Positions 17,633 through 24,659 are shown, counted from the stretch's first letter. The stretch: 31,970 nt of DNA from Phycisphaeraceae bacterium (GCA_009827205.1 WUAK01000003.1:1-31970); one strand, 5' to 3'. The notes: generated by a model not told the origin, from the letters alone. Program-made: numbers and translations.

Positions 17633-18154
17633 GTGAGCAACGCCTTCGATATCCGCCCATCGTTCACGCTCGAGCACGCCGCTGAGCCAGAACAACTTGC
17701 AATCCACATCATGGGTATCGCAAGCGCCGACGCGAGCGGTGTGTTCGCGCAGCGAGCAGGCCGGCACGTCACGATCTCGCCTGTCACCGCTGATCGGCAC
17801 CTCTGGTCCCCATGGCTCCACCTGGAAGTCGAGGAGAGAGACTCGGGCTCACTGGTCCGCGCCAAGTACAGTCCGCACCCGAATCTCTGGACGAGCTTCG
17901 CGTTCGGCTACCTGACTCTCGGTGCGCTCGTGTTCTTCGCCGGCTTCTTTGCACTCGCGCAGACACTGATTGGTCAGGGCACGTGGGCGTGGTGGATCAC
18001 GATCGCTTCTCTGGCAGGGATGCTCGTGATGTGGATCACCGCCAAGGTTGGTCAGCAGCTTGCGCATGATCAGATGATCGAACTCAGGCAGAAACTCGAT
18101 TCCATACTCGCGTTACCGCTTACTCCCGAGGGGGGAGTCAGGTCTGATTCTTGA
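17633..18154 (+). CDS. Hypothetical two-pass membrane protein
   Basis: A 173-residue protein of no recognised family. Residues ~1-90 are soluble (beta-rich, with Trp-Ser-Pro-Trp-Leu-His-Leu-Glu-Val), followed by two transmembrane helices (~90-112 and ~118-136) and a cytoplasmic helix with Arg-Gln-Lys-Leu-Asp. The N-terminus Ser-Phe-Thr-Leu-Glu-His-Ala and the general look resemble small membrane-bound SRPBCC-like proteins, but I would not assign one. It starts with GTG at 17633, 31 bases after the AsmA-like gene, with no good Shine-Dalgarno; it may be co-transcribed with that gene. Confidence 0.7.
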   Translation: MSNAFDIRPSFTLEHAAEPEQLAIHIMGIASADASGVFAQRAGRHVTISPVTADRHLWSPWLHLEVEERDSGSLVRAKYSPHPNLWTSFAFGYLTLGALVFFAGFFALAQTLIGQGTWAWWITIASLAGMLVMWITAKVGQQLAHDQMIELRQKLDSILALPLTPEGGVRSDS

Positions 18155-18271
18155 TAGGCATGTGAAAAATTGCACCGCTCGATACCCCGCTTTGGAGCGT
18201 TCGGCGGGGGATGGTGTGCAGGTTCTGATCAAAACTCGATCAATATGATGGTCCGGCGGGGGCTTTGGCCC

Positions 18272-18297
18272 TTGACACGCCCACTGGGATGTATACT
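18272..18297 (+). promoter_or_regulatory. Candidate promoter of the RRM gene
   Basis: TTGACA (18272-18277) is a perfect -35 box and TATACT (18292-18297) matches 5 of 6 of the -10 box, but the spacer is only 14 bases, shorter than the usual 16-18. Transcription would start near 18304, giving a ~115-base leader before the RRM start codon at 18419. Nothing else is seen in the 264-bp gap. Confidence 0.45.
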
Positions 18298-18418
18298 TAG
18301 GCGTGCCCGGCTCATGAGCCGCCCGTGGTGGGTGGGTGTCCGGGCCAGCCGGTGAGTCGTCGTGCCCGAGACTTCTCATCTTGCAGAATCACATAGTTCG
18401 CGGGCAGATGGATTTGAT

Positions 18419-18739
18419 ATGTCGAAGCTTTACGTCGGGAACCTTTCTTACCAGACATCGGAGAGCGAATTGCGCGAGCTGTTCGCACAGCACGGAGAGG
18501 TTGTCTCGGCCACTCTCGTCATGGACCGCGAAACCGGACGCCCCCGCGGCTTCGGGTTCGTCGAGTTCTCTGACTCGTCCAGCGCCAAGGCGGCGATCGA
18601 AGCACTCAACGGTGCCAGCGTCGGCGGTCGTGACCTGACCGTCAACGAAGCACGCCCCCGCGAGCCCCGCGGCGGCGGCGGTGGTGGTTTCGGTGGCGGC
18701 GGCGGCGGCCGTGGCGGCAACCGCGGCGGCGGCTGGTAA
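18419..18739 (+). CDS. Glycine-rich RRM RNA-binding protein
   Basis: A 106-residue single-stranded RNA-binding protein of the bacterial/cyanobacterial glycine-rich RRM type, often cold-induced. RNP2 is Leu-Tyr-Val-Gly-Asn-Leu (residues 4-9) and RNP1 is Arg-Gly-Phe-Gly-Phe-Val-Glu-Phe (~43-50). After the RRM (~1-80) comes an Arg/Gly tail of ~25 residues built of Gly runs with Arg and Phe. The start at 18419 places RNP2 at its normal position; the in-frame ATG at 18362 would add 19 irrelevant residues. The codons for the Gly tail form a G-rich low-complexity region. It has a candidate promoter upstream and a very strong terminator downstream, so it is a monocistronic unit. Confidence 0.92.
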   Translation: MSKLYVGNLSYQTSESELRELFAQHGEVVSATLVMDRETGRPRGFGFVEFSDSSSAKAAIEALNGASVGGRDLTVNEARPREPRGGGGGGFGGGGGGRGGNRGGGW

Positions 18740-18778
18740 TCCAGTCCGTTCCGCTCCACCAGAGCACTGAGTAATCAG

Positions 18779-18815
18779 CAGGCCGGTCCCATCAGGGGCC
18801 GGCCTGTTTCGTTTT
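18779..18815 (+). terminator. Strong Rho-independent terminator of the RRM gene
   Basis: A 12-bp stem with arms 18779-18790 and 18795-18806, one G-U pair, and the tetraloop ATCA, followed by TTTCGTTTT (18807-18815). It is the clearest terminator in the window and lies 39 bases past the stop. Confidence 0.93.
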
Positions 18816-18832
18816 GCAGTAACAAGGCTGAC

Positions 18833-19186
18833 TCATCCACCCGCGGCTTTCGCCTTGTACCCCATCGCGTTGAGCCGATCGACGACGCTGTCCCGGTGGT
18901 CGCCCTGCAGGATCAGCTCGCCGTCGGTGATCCCGCCGCCTGTGCCGAGCGAGGTGCGGAGCTGCTTGAGGAGGGCTTTCAGATCGGTCGCCTCCGGGTC
19001 AAGCTCGGCGACCACCGTCGTCCATTTGCCACGACGCTTTTCGCGCCGCACTCTCGGTGATTGGTCGCTGGGCTGGCAGACATCGCCTTTCATATTGCGA
19101 GGGCACGCGCAGTCGGCGAGAGCTTTGTTGCAGCGCTCGCAGGTGACGGGTCGTTCGAGTGATGTGCCGTCGAAGAGTCCGGGCAT
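18833..19186 (-). CDS. Translation initiation factor SUI1/eIF1-like protein (YciH) with N-terminal Cys cluster
   Basis: A 117-residue protein related to eIF1/SUI1 and E. coli YciH, which in bacteria affects start-codon selection. The C-terminal SUI1 domain (~50-115) has Lys-Thr-Thr-Val-Val in strand one (Trp-Thr-Thr-Val-Val here), Leu-Gly-Thr-Gly-Gly-Gly-Ile-Thr-Asp-Gly and Gln-Gly-Asp-His-Arg-Asp. The N-terminus adds a Cys-x2-Cys-x6-Cys-x-Cys cluster (Cys16, 19, 26, 28) that could bind zinc; many homologs have such a head. The ATG at 19186 starts the recognisable protein; GTG at 19204 is the alternative. No Shine-Dalgarno is seen upstream of either. Gene orientation is convergent with the RRM gene and its terminator. 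Confidence 0.88.
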   Translation of the reverse strand: MPGLFDGTSLERPVTCERCNKALADCACPRNMKGDVCQPSDQSPRVRREKRRGKWTTVVAELDPEATDLKALLKQLRTSLGTGGGITDGELILQGDHRDSVVDRLNAMGYKAKAAGG

Positions 19187-19231
19187 GGGGTGAGTGTAGA
19201 GCACAGGCGGGCAGCGCCGTGTGTAGACAGG

Positions 19232-20146
19232 TTATCTCCTGCGTCGAAATGCGATCGGGAGAATGATGGCCCCGGACGCTACAGCCGGTGCGGGGATAAT
19301 GAGCACATCCGTAGATCCCCGAGTCACCCCGGGTAACTGCTCGAACGTGTCGAGCAGCTCGCCTGAATCGACATCGAAGCGGAGCACCGTTCCACCGCCC
19401 GCGTTTGCGACAACGAGTGTGCCGTCGGGTGCCCACGCGAGCCCCTCCGGGAAGGTGAGCTGTCGTTGTCCGAACGTCTGCACGCGATCGAAGGTCTCGG
19501 TGTCGTAGACAGTGATCAGTCCGGAGGCGTTGTTGGAGACATAGAGCAGAGAGCCGTCGTCAGACATAATCATATCGAGCGGTCTTGCGATTCCGTCAGC
19601 GGGGGAGCTCAGCACGACCTCGTCGAAGTGTCCATCGAGGTCGTACCTGAGCACTCTGTTCTGGCCGTAGTCGGAGACGAGATATCCGCTAGCGACCCGG
19701 AGCACCTCATGGGGGTTTATGAGAGCTCCCCCGCGGAAGAACGAGCCGAGCCGCTCGTTGGTTTTGATGTCGTACTCGTACACGCGCCCACCCGTGAAGT
19801 CGGAAACGAGCAGGTTGCCCTCGTGTGTGTAGCTGATCACCGACGGGGCCTGCAGGGGCCCGCCGTCGTCAAGATTGCCAAGGTACTTGCCAGTGGCAGC
19901 GTTGAACATCGAGACGTTCGATGCCGTCTGGAATGTGCCGACAAAGAGTGTCGATTTATCGGGAGAGAGCACCATCTGGCTCGCGCTCGTGAGATCCCCG
20001 TTGGAAGCGACGAGGTCGCCGAGGTAATCTCCCTCAAGCGAGTATCGCTGGATGGAATCGCTCGCGGCGACGAGGTACGTCTGTTCCTGGGCGGTGGCGC
20101 ACGAAGCGGCGGCAATCGCGACAATAATGCTCGGGCACATTCTCAC
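19232..20146 (-). CDS. Secreted beta-propeller (NHL-like) with PEP-CTERM-like anchor
   Basis: A 304-residue exported protein. A signal peptide (~1-20, ending Ala-Thr-Ala-Gln) is followed by five or six repeats of ~40-45 residues of the NHL/SMP-30-like propeller type (for example Ile-Gln-Arg-Tyr-Ser-Leu-Glu-Gly-Asp-Tyr-Leu-Gly, Tyr-Glu-Tyr-Asp-Ile-Lys, Ala-Trp-Ala-Pro-Asp-Gly-Thr-Leu). The C-terminus is Pro-Ala-Pro-Ala-Val-Ala-Ser-Gly, a hydrophobic stretch, then Arg-Arg-Arg-Arg, a PEP-CTERM-like sorting signal. Such proteins are generally surface or extracellular-matrix associated. It is divergent from the wHTH regulator gene, 86 bp between starts, with a palindrome in the gap. Confidence 0.85.
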   Translation of the reverse strand: MRMCPSIIVAIAAASCATAQEQTYLVAASDSIQRYSLEGDYLGDLVASNGDLTSASQMVLSPDKSTLFVGTFQTASNVSMFNAATGKYLGNLDDGGPLQAPSVISYTHEGNLLVSDFTGGRVYEYDIKTNERLGSFFRGGALINPHEVLRVASGYLVSDYGQNRVLRYDLDGHFDEVVLSSPADGIARPLDMIMSDDGSLLYVSNNASGLITVYDTETFDRVQTFGQRQLTFPEGLAWAPDGTLVVANAGGGTVLRFDVDSGELLDTFEQLPGVTRGSTDVLIIPAPAVASGAIILPIAFRRRR

Positions 20147-20185
20147 GGCTTCTCTCCTGTGTCCTGGCGTTCGTCGGCTTGTCAG

Positions 20186-20209
20186 TGATATACATTTGAA
20201 GATACATCA
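20186..20209. promoter_or_regulatory. Imperfect palindrome between propeller and winged-helix regulator genes
   Basis: A 24-base AT-rich segment in which 8 of 12 base pairs are symmetric (TGAT...ATCA at the ends). It lies between two divergent genes, one of which is a regulator, and just after TTGTCA (20179-20184), a possible -35 box for the regulator. It may be an autoregulatory operator; the symmetry is imperfect, so confidence is low. Confidence 0.3.
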
Positions 20210-20232
20210 TTATTCGAAAGTTGGTTGCGGAC

Positions 20233-20817
20233 ATGGCAAAAAAAACTGGATCCAGAAGGCCCGCCGAGTTCCTCGCCGCAGAACCCGCCCAGTTTGATGC
20301 TCTCCGGTCCAGGCTCCGCGGCAGGATCTGCGACGTCGTCTACCACGCAGGGTCTGCAACCGTCAACGAGATCGCAGAGCAACTGAGCAAACCCGTTTCC
20401 TCGCTCTATCACCATCTGGACATGCTCGTCGAGGCCGGGCTTCTTCTCGAGGGTGAGCCCGTCAGGACGAACAAGAACTTCGCCCGGACGTACGTGGCGC
20501 CCGCTCGCAGGCTCAGGTTCACACGCGACCTCGATGTCGAAGGGGTGCGCGAGGGCATCGCTGATGTTGCCGCGTCGCAGCTCAGGCTGGGAGAGCGTGA
20601 GTTCAGAGCCGCGTTGCAGAAGCCCGGGATCACAGCGGGTCGCCCGACAAGCAGGGTCGCGTCGGGTTCGATGGTCGGCTGGCTCGATGACGACCAGATC
20701 CGTCAGGTCAACAGCCTGCTGAATCAGCTTGCGAGCATCTTTGATGAGTCCGTCCAAGAAGAGGGCCGCAAGCTCCACGCCGTCACTTATGTTTCCAGGC
20801 CCGTGAAGGGGGAATAG
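20233..20817 (+). CDS. ArsR-type winged-helix transcriptional regulator
   Basis: A 194-residue regulator. Residues ~22-85 form a winged helix: Val-Asn-Glu-Ile-Ala-Glu-Gln-Leu-Ser-Lys-Pro-Val-Ser-Ser-Leu-Tyr-His-His-Leu is the turn and recognition helix, with Leu-Val-Glu-Ala-Gly-Leu-Leu-Leu-Glu wing residues after it. The C-terminal ~110 residues are helical, lack cysteine clusters and have an unassigned dimerisation/sensing role. The ATG at 20233 is preferred; the TTG at 20221 is in frame but gives only four more residues. No Shine-Dalgarno is visible. It is followed after 57 bp by the CMD/Rrf2 unit, which has its own promoter. Confidence 0.82.
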   Translation: MAKKTGSRRPAEFLAAEPAQFDALRSRLRGRICDVVYHAGSATVNEIAEQLSKPVSSLYHHLDMLVEAGLLLEGEPVRTNKNFARTYVAPARRLRFTRDLDVEGVREGIADVAASQLRLGEREFRAALQKPGITAGRPTSRVASGSMVGWLDDDQIRQVNSLLNQLASIFDESVQEEGRKLHAVTYVSRPVKGE

Positions 20818-20825
20818 GGCATCAC

Positions 20826-20854
20826 TTGACGCGGCTGTATTACGGATAAATAAT
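20826..20854 (+). promoter_or_regulatory. Promoter of the CMD-Rrf2 unit
   Basis: TTGACG (20826-20831, 5 of 6), 17-base spacer, AATAAT (20849-20854, 5 of 6). Both hexamers and the spacing are very good. The -10 box sits inside the palindrome at 20840-20862, so a bound repressor would block it. Confidence 0.7.
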
Positions 20855-20862
20855 ATCCGTAA
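20840..20862. promoter_or_regulatory. Perfect 9-bp palindromic operator, probable Rrf2-family site
   Basis: TTACGGATA (20840-20848), spacer AATAA, TATCCGTAA (20854-20862): a perfect 9+9 inverted repeat of 23 bp covering the -10 box and the start of transcription. The second gene of the unit codes for an Rrf2-family regulator, making it the natural ligand. Rrf2 sites are typically 20-25 bp AT-rich palindromes like this. Confidence 0.75.
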
Positions 20863-20874
20863 AAGGAGACCGCC

Positions 20875-21357
20875 ATGCCAAACCGCTTCGATTACTCAAA
20901 GGCTTCCCCGCCCCTGTTCCACAGATTCATGGACTTCAGCAACGCGATCGAGAACGAGAGCTCGATCGAGCAGTCGCTTCGCGACCTCATCTATGTTCGC
21001 GTCTCGCAACTCAATTTGTGCGCGTTCTGTGTCGACATGCACGTAAAAGAGGCGAAGCTCCACGGCGAGCGAGAGCTCAGGCTCTACCACCTCCCGATCT
21101 GGCGTGAGTCAAACCTCTTTAGCGATCGCGAACGTGCATCGCTCGGCTGGGCCGAGATCCTCACCGAACTTGGCAGCGGTGGGGCGTCGGACGCGGAGTA
21201 CGAAGCCGTGCGCGAGCACCTGTCGGAGCGTGAAGTATCCGATCTCACGTTCGCGGTGGTGTGCATCAACGGCTGGAACCGAGTCAACGCCGCGGCGCAG
21301 GGTGTGCCTGGCTCGATGGATGAGCTGCTCGGGCTCACGGGTGCTGGACTGAACTGA
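20875..21357 (+). CDS. Carboxymuconolactone decarboxylase (CMD)/AhpD-family protein
   Basis: A 160-residue alkylhydroperoxidase-like protein. The redox motif is Cys49-Ala-Phe-Cys52 with His56 three residues later, on the typical Leu-Arg-Asp-Leu-Ile-Tyr-Val-Arg-Val-Ser-Gln-Leu-Asn helix; the usual Glu of AhpD twelve residues before the first Cys is Asp37 here. Such proteins reduce peroxides or work as thiol-redox partners of peroxiredoxins. The start is firm: AAAAGGAG lies 6 nt before the ATG. Its stop overlaps the start of the Rrf2 gene by one base (TGATG), so the two are co-translated. The promoter and operator directly upstream imply induction when the Rrf2 regulator loses its cofactor or is modified. 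Confidence 0.9.
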   Translation: MPNRFDYSKASPPLFHRFMDFSNAIENESSIEQSLRDLIYVRVSQLNLCAFCVDMHVKEAKLHGERELRLYHLPIWRESNLFSDRERASLGWAEILTELGSGGASDAEYEAVREHLSEREVSDLTFAVVCINGWNRVNAAAQGVPGSMDELLGLTGAGLN

Positions 21358-21857
21358 TGCAGCTCAAGAACCACGTCGAGTGGGCGCTGCACTGCTGCTC
21401 GGTGCTCGCGTCCCTGCCGGACGGCGAACGCATCCCAGCCAAGCTCCTCGCTGAGTTGCACGGCATTCCGCGTGAGTATCTGTCCAAGGCGCTGCAGGCG
21501 CTATCAACTGCAGAGATCGTGAGCGGGACACTCGGGCCGAACGGCGGGTATCGCCTCGCCCGTGCGCCAAGCGAGATATCCTTTCTGGATATCGTGGAAG
21601 CCGTTGAAGGAAAGGGCTGTACCTTCGTGTGTACGGAGATCCGCGACAACATGCCTTGCGCCGAGAAGCCGCCCTCCAAGGGAAAGAAGCGTCGTCCCTG
21701 CGCCGTCGCCCGTGTGATGTACGATGCCGACGAGGCGTGGCGTTCGCATCTGCGGAGCGTGACGCTCGCGGATCTTGCCAAGACGGTCGAGAAAGAGGTA
21801 CCCCTGCGTGTGCTCAAGGGCAACGCCAAGTGGCTCGCAGCCAATCTCGATCGTTAG
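21357..21857 (+). CDS. Rrf2-family transcriptional regulator with four cysteines
   Basis: A 166-residue regulator of the Rrf2 family (relatives IscR, NsrR, RirA). The winged helix spans ~1-70, including Ala-Lys-Leu-Leu-Ala-Glu-Leu-His-Gly-Ile-Pro-Arg-Glu-Tyr-Leu-Ser-Lys and Gly-Pro-Asn-Gly-Gly-Tyr-Arg-Leu. After the long helix come Cys88, Cys92, Cys101 and Cys115. Three of these occupy the place of the Fe-S ligands of IscR/NsrR, so an iron-sulfur or thiol sensor of oxidative or nitrosative stress is likely. A basic loop (Lys-Gly-Lys-Lys-Arg-Arg) lies between Cys101 and Cys115. It most likely controls its own unit through the palindrome at 20840-20862. Translation is coupled to the CMD gene through TGATG. 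Confidence 0.92.
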   Translation: MQLKNHVEWALHCCSVLASLPDGERIPAKLLAELHGIPREYLSKALQALSTAEIVSGTLGPNGGYRLARAPSEISFLDIVEAVEGKGCTFVCTEIRDNMPCAEKPPSKGKKRRPCAVARVMYDADEAWRSHLRSVTLADLAKTVEKEVPLRVLKGNAKWLAANLDR

Positions 21858-21942
21858 GCGAGCGCTGTCTTGGACAGGATTTGATGACCCTGTAACTTGA
21901 ATACGCATCAACCTCAAAGCCACGGAGCGGTATGCTGAAGGC

Positions 21943-22395
21943 ATGAATTACCTATTCGCCTGTGGTTGCATCTGTCTGCTTCAACTTTCGGGGTGTGCGA
22001 GTCAAGCATCGAGTCGTCCCGAGCTCGTCACCGCAGATTCCGGTCTCGCGTACGTGGTGGTCGCGCAAGGCGACGGTGAATCGGCAGAGTGGGGAGACAC
22101 CGTGGTGATCCACGAATCCACGGCTCATCTTGACGGCACTATGATCTTTTCGACGTTCACTATCAATAGCCCGATCTCGTTCACACTCGGTGCGGATCAG
22201 GTGGTTGACGGAATGGAAGAGCTTGTCGTTGGGATGCGGATCGGTGAACGCCGGCAAGCGGTCATGCCACCTTTGATTACAAAGCGCGAGCGATACCCTC
22301 AGGGGCGAGACGGCCAGCCGCCGGTATTTGGGCCAGATGACACGCTCCGATTCGAGGTTGAACTGGTTTCTGTTGAGAAGAGCAAGCAGGGCTAG
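21943..22395 (+). CDS. FKBP-like lipoprotein with degenerate active site
   Basis: A 150-residue exported protein. The signal peptide ends in Leu-Gln-Leu-Ser-Gly-Cys, a lipobox. The rest follows an FKBP peptidyl-prolyl isomerase domain: Asp-Gly-Thr-Met-Ile-Phe-Ser, Phe-Thr-Leu-Gly-Ala-Asp-Gln-Val-Val-Asp-Gly-Met-Glu-Glu-Leu, Gly-Met-Arg-Ile-Gly-Glu-Arg-Arg, and the final strand Thr-Leu-Arg-Phe-Glu-Val-Glu-Leu. The usual Tyr in His-Tyr-x-Gly is replaced (His-Glu-Ser-Thr), the usual pocket Trp after Val-x-x-Gly is Met, and the Ala-Tyr-Gly loop is missing. Isomerase activity is therefore doubtful and a binding/chaperone role is likelier. It lies 85 bp after the Rrf2 gene, with no clear Shine-Dalgarno. 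Confidence 0.82.
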   Translation: MNYLFACGCICLLQLSGCASQASSRPELVTADSGLAYVVVAQGDGESAEWGDTVVIHESTAHLDGTMIFSTFTINSPISFTLGADQVVDGMEELVVGMRIGERRQAVMPPLITKRERYPQGRDGQPPVFGPDDTLRFEVELVSVEKSKQG

Positions 22396-22457
22396 TTCAG
22401 GTCAACTCGATTGGGGCAGCCTTGAATGCTGCAGTGAACTGGCAGCGTGCGATGGGT

Positions 22458-22982
22458 CTATTTGGCCGAAGTAGGGAATTTCTCTTCGAGCTTCTCAAAA
22501 CGGTAGCGGAAGATCTTCTCGACATCTCGTTGCACGAAGAGCTTGTTCACCATTGGCGCGAGCATCCAGCCTCTAGGCCTGTAGCGAACGACGTCAGTGC
22601 AGAGCGTGCGTGTGCCACCGTCGATGCTCTCGAATGTGTGCGTGTGGTGCCAGAGCCGGTACGGTCCGCGCACCTGATTATCTACGAACTTACGAGGCGG
22701 ATCCCATTCTGGGATCTCTGTACGCCACCGGATCGGGATGCCGCGCACTTTCAATCGGTAGTCGAGGATCAGACCCTTGCGCATCTCGATGGGCTTGGGT
22801 GTCAGCACCTCGAAATTCAAGAGCGAGGGGGTGATCTCCTCAAGGTTGTGCGCATCGGCGAAGAAGGGGAACACATCCTCAACCGGGTGGTCAAGTACCT
22901 GCGTTGCCTGTAATCGCCAGACGCGCCCAAGCCCAGCCTCAACGGTGCTGGCGATGCTGACGGAATCTTCGGAATCGGGCAT
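22458..22982 (-). CDS. SRPBCC-family ligand-binding protein
   Basis: A 174-residue protein of the START/Bet v 1-like (polyketide cyclase/dehydrase) superfamily. Typical features are an early Leu-Asp-His-Pro-Val-Glu-Asp-Val-Phe-Pro-Phe-Phe-Ala-Asp-Ala-His-Asn-Leu-Glu segment, a beta region with Ile-Arg-Trp-Arg-Thr-Glu-Ile and Trp-Asp-Pro-Pro-Arg-Lys-Phe-Val-Asp, then Gly-Pro-Tyr-Arg-Leu-Trp-His-His, and a C-terminal helix (Phe-Arg-Tyr-Arg-Phe-Glu-Lys-Leu). It is a small hydrophobic-ligand binder with an unknown ligand. The start is uncertain: ATG at 22982 is used; the frame runs upstream to 23057 with a poor Trp/Cys-rich stretch. It is convergent with the FKBP-like gene. Confidence 0.82.
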   Translation of the reverse strand: MPDSEDSVSIASTVEAGLGRVWRLQATQVLDHPVEDVFPFFADAHNLEEITPSLLNFEVLTPKPIEMRKGLILDYRLKVRGIPIRWRTEIPEWDPPRKFVDNQVRGPYRLWHHTHTFESIDGGTRTLCTDVVRYRPRGWMLAPMVNKLFVQRDVEKIFRYRFEKLEEKFPTSAK

Positions 22983-23171
22983 GCTGTGCTGTTCGTCGTG
23001 GCTGTATACACAGATGCAGAACGAAACCCACCAATCCGGATATCGCACTCTTGTCAAGGTGGGTCGCAGCTTGCTTGTTTGGCATGTTGTGCCCGATTCA
23101 TGACTCGCTTCTCAGGAGCTGTTCGATTAGAATTATGCTCCAGTTATTCTTTGCAACAATGAGGATTCCAC

Positions 23172-24659
23172 ATGCAGCTCACTGCTTCCCGATCAACTTT
23201 GATTCGAAACGCAGCAGCCGTCGCGTGCTCCGTCTCAGCGTTATCGGCGGCCGGGCAGATTGTCGTCGTTCCGGGGTGGGGCAGTCCCGTGTTCGAAGAG
23301 AACTTCGACGGCTGGACAGTTGATCAAGGTGTATGGGAAGTTGCCAACTGGCCGGGCAACAACAACAACGAGTCTCAGTACTACCACCCGAACCAGGTTT
23401 CCGTGCTGGGTGGGGCACTCCATCTGCGAGCAGACAGGGACCCGAACTGGTCGTACGGCAGGGAGTACAACTCCGGTCTCGTGCGCTCGTGGCAGGAATG
23501 GAGCTACGGACGGTTCGAGGTACGCGCGAAAGTTCCCTACGGCCAGGGCTTCTGGCCCGCGATCTGGTTGCTGCCCCGCACGGCTGCCTGGCCCGCAGGC
23601 GGTGAGATCGACATCATGGAAGCCCGGGGCGATCTCCCGTGGCGCATCAGCAGCGCGGTGCACTGGGGTTGGGACACCAACAACCACCAGTACGTTTCGC
23701 AGGCTTACGAGAGTGGCGCCAACTTCACGGACGACTACCACGTCTACGCCGTCGAGTGGGACGTTGGCACGGTTGGTTTCTTCGTAGACGGTGTCGAGCA
23801 CATGCGCGTCTACGAGCCCGCGGTGGGCATCCCCGGGACATCAAAGAGCGTCGTGCTGAACCTCGCCGTGGGCGGCGACTACTCGGGCTACCCCGATTGG
23901 ACCACGCCCTTCCCGTCGCAGTTCGATATCGATTACGTGCGTGTCTGGCAGCGTTCCGACCCGACTCCGCCGCCAACCTCGCTCATCAACGACCCGGGGT
24001 TCGAGGATGACGATGGCGCGATGCTCCAGTGGTCACGCTTCGGCAACAGCATCGACAACGTCATCTCCGACTGGGGCACGCCCCTCGATGGCGTCCGCTC
24101 GCTCAAGATGTACGGCCAGTTCACGAGCGAGGAGAACTACTCCGGCGCGTTCCAGAACATCCCGATCAGCGAAGGCGACCGGTTCACCGCTACCTCGCAC
24201 GCGCTCATCCGGTCAGAAGATTCCATCGTCGGTACCGGCAATGAAGCGCTTATGAAAGTCGAGTTCTACAGCGAAGCAGGAGCACCGTACGACTCTCCAG
24301 ATTTCCTGGGTGAGTCGCTGACGGTCATCGCCGACACCTCCTCGCCCGAGGACACGTGGACCTACTCCGAGCTCACCGGGGTCGCACCAGCCGGCACGGT
24401 CGAGGCGCGAGTGGTGATCCAGTTCAGGCAGCCCGCCTCGAACCCGACCGGTGCGGTCTTCGTCGACAGCGTCACCTTCGACCTCACGCCGTGCCTCGCC
24501 GACGTCAACGCCGACGGCGCTGTCACGCCCACAGATTTCTCGGCGTGGATCAATGCCTACAACAACGACCTCCCGGGCTGCGACCAGAACGAAGACGGCA
24601 TGTGCTCCGCTTTCGACTTTACAGCGTGGATCAACAACTTCAACCAGGGCTGCGACTAA
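23172..24659 (+). CDS. Secreted GH16 glycoside hydrolase with C-terminal GC-type dockerin
   Basis: A 495-residue exported polysaccharidase. A signal peptide (~1-28) is followed by the GH16 catalytic domain (~38-255) with the double-acid motif Glu145-Ile-Asp147-Ile-Met-Glu150, Trp-Pro-Ala-Ile-Trp-Leu-Leu-Pro and Tyr-Ala-Val-Glu-Trp. GH16 enzymes cut beta-1,3/1,4-glucans, agars, carrageenans or porphyrans; the exact substrate is open. Then comes an unassigned galactose-binding-like domain (~275-435, Ile-Asn-Asp-Pro-Gly-Phe-Glu-Asp) and a C-terminal dockerin (~441-495) with two Ca-binding repeats (Asp-Val-Asn-Ala-Asp-Gly-Ala and Asp-Gln-Asn-Glu-Asp-Gly-Met) and paired Cys. GAGG (23161-23164) is 7 nt before the ATG. 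Confidence 0.93.
   Translation: MQLTASRSTLIRNAAAVACSVSALSAAGQIVVVPGWGSPVFEENFDGWTVDQGVWEVANWPGNNNNESQYYHPNQVSVLGGALHLRADRDPNWSYGREYNSGLVRSWQEWSYGRFEVRAKVPYGQGFWPAIWLLPRTAAWPAGGEIDIMEARGDLPWRISSAVHWGWDTNNHQYVSQAYESGANFTDDYHVYAVEWDVGTVGFFVDGVEHMRVYEPAVGIPGTSKSVVLNLAVGGDYSGYPDWTTPFPSQFDIDYVRVWQRSDPTPPPTSLINDPGFEDDDGAMLQWSRFGNSIDNVISDWGTPLDGVRSLKMYGQFTSEENYSGAFQNIPISEGDRFTATSHALIRSEDSIVGTGNEALMKVEFYSEAGAPYDSPDFLGESLTVIADTSSPEDTWTYSELTGVAPAGTVEARVVIQFRQPASNPTGAVFVDSVTFDLTPCLADVNADGAVTPTDFSAWINAYNNDLPGCDQNEDGMCSAFDFTAWINNFNQGCD

Noticed and set aside
18122..18138. ACTCCC/GGGAGT hairpin as terminator of the 17633-18154 gene
   Set aside because: It lies inside the coding end and is not followed by a T-run.
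18663..18736. G-rich GGC repeats as a separate repeat element
   Set aside because: They are the codons for the glycine tail of the RRM protein.
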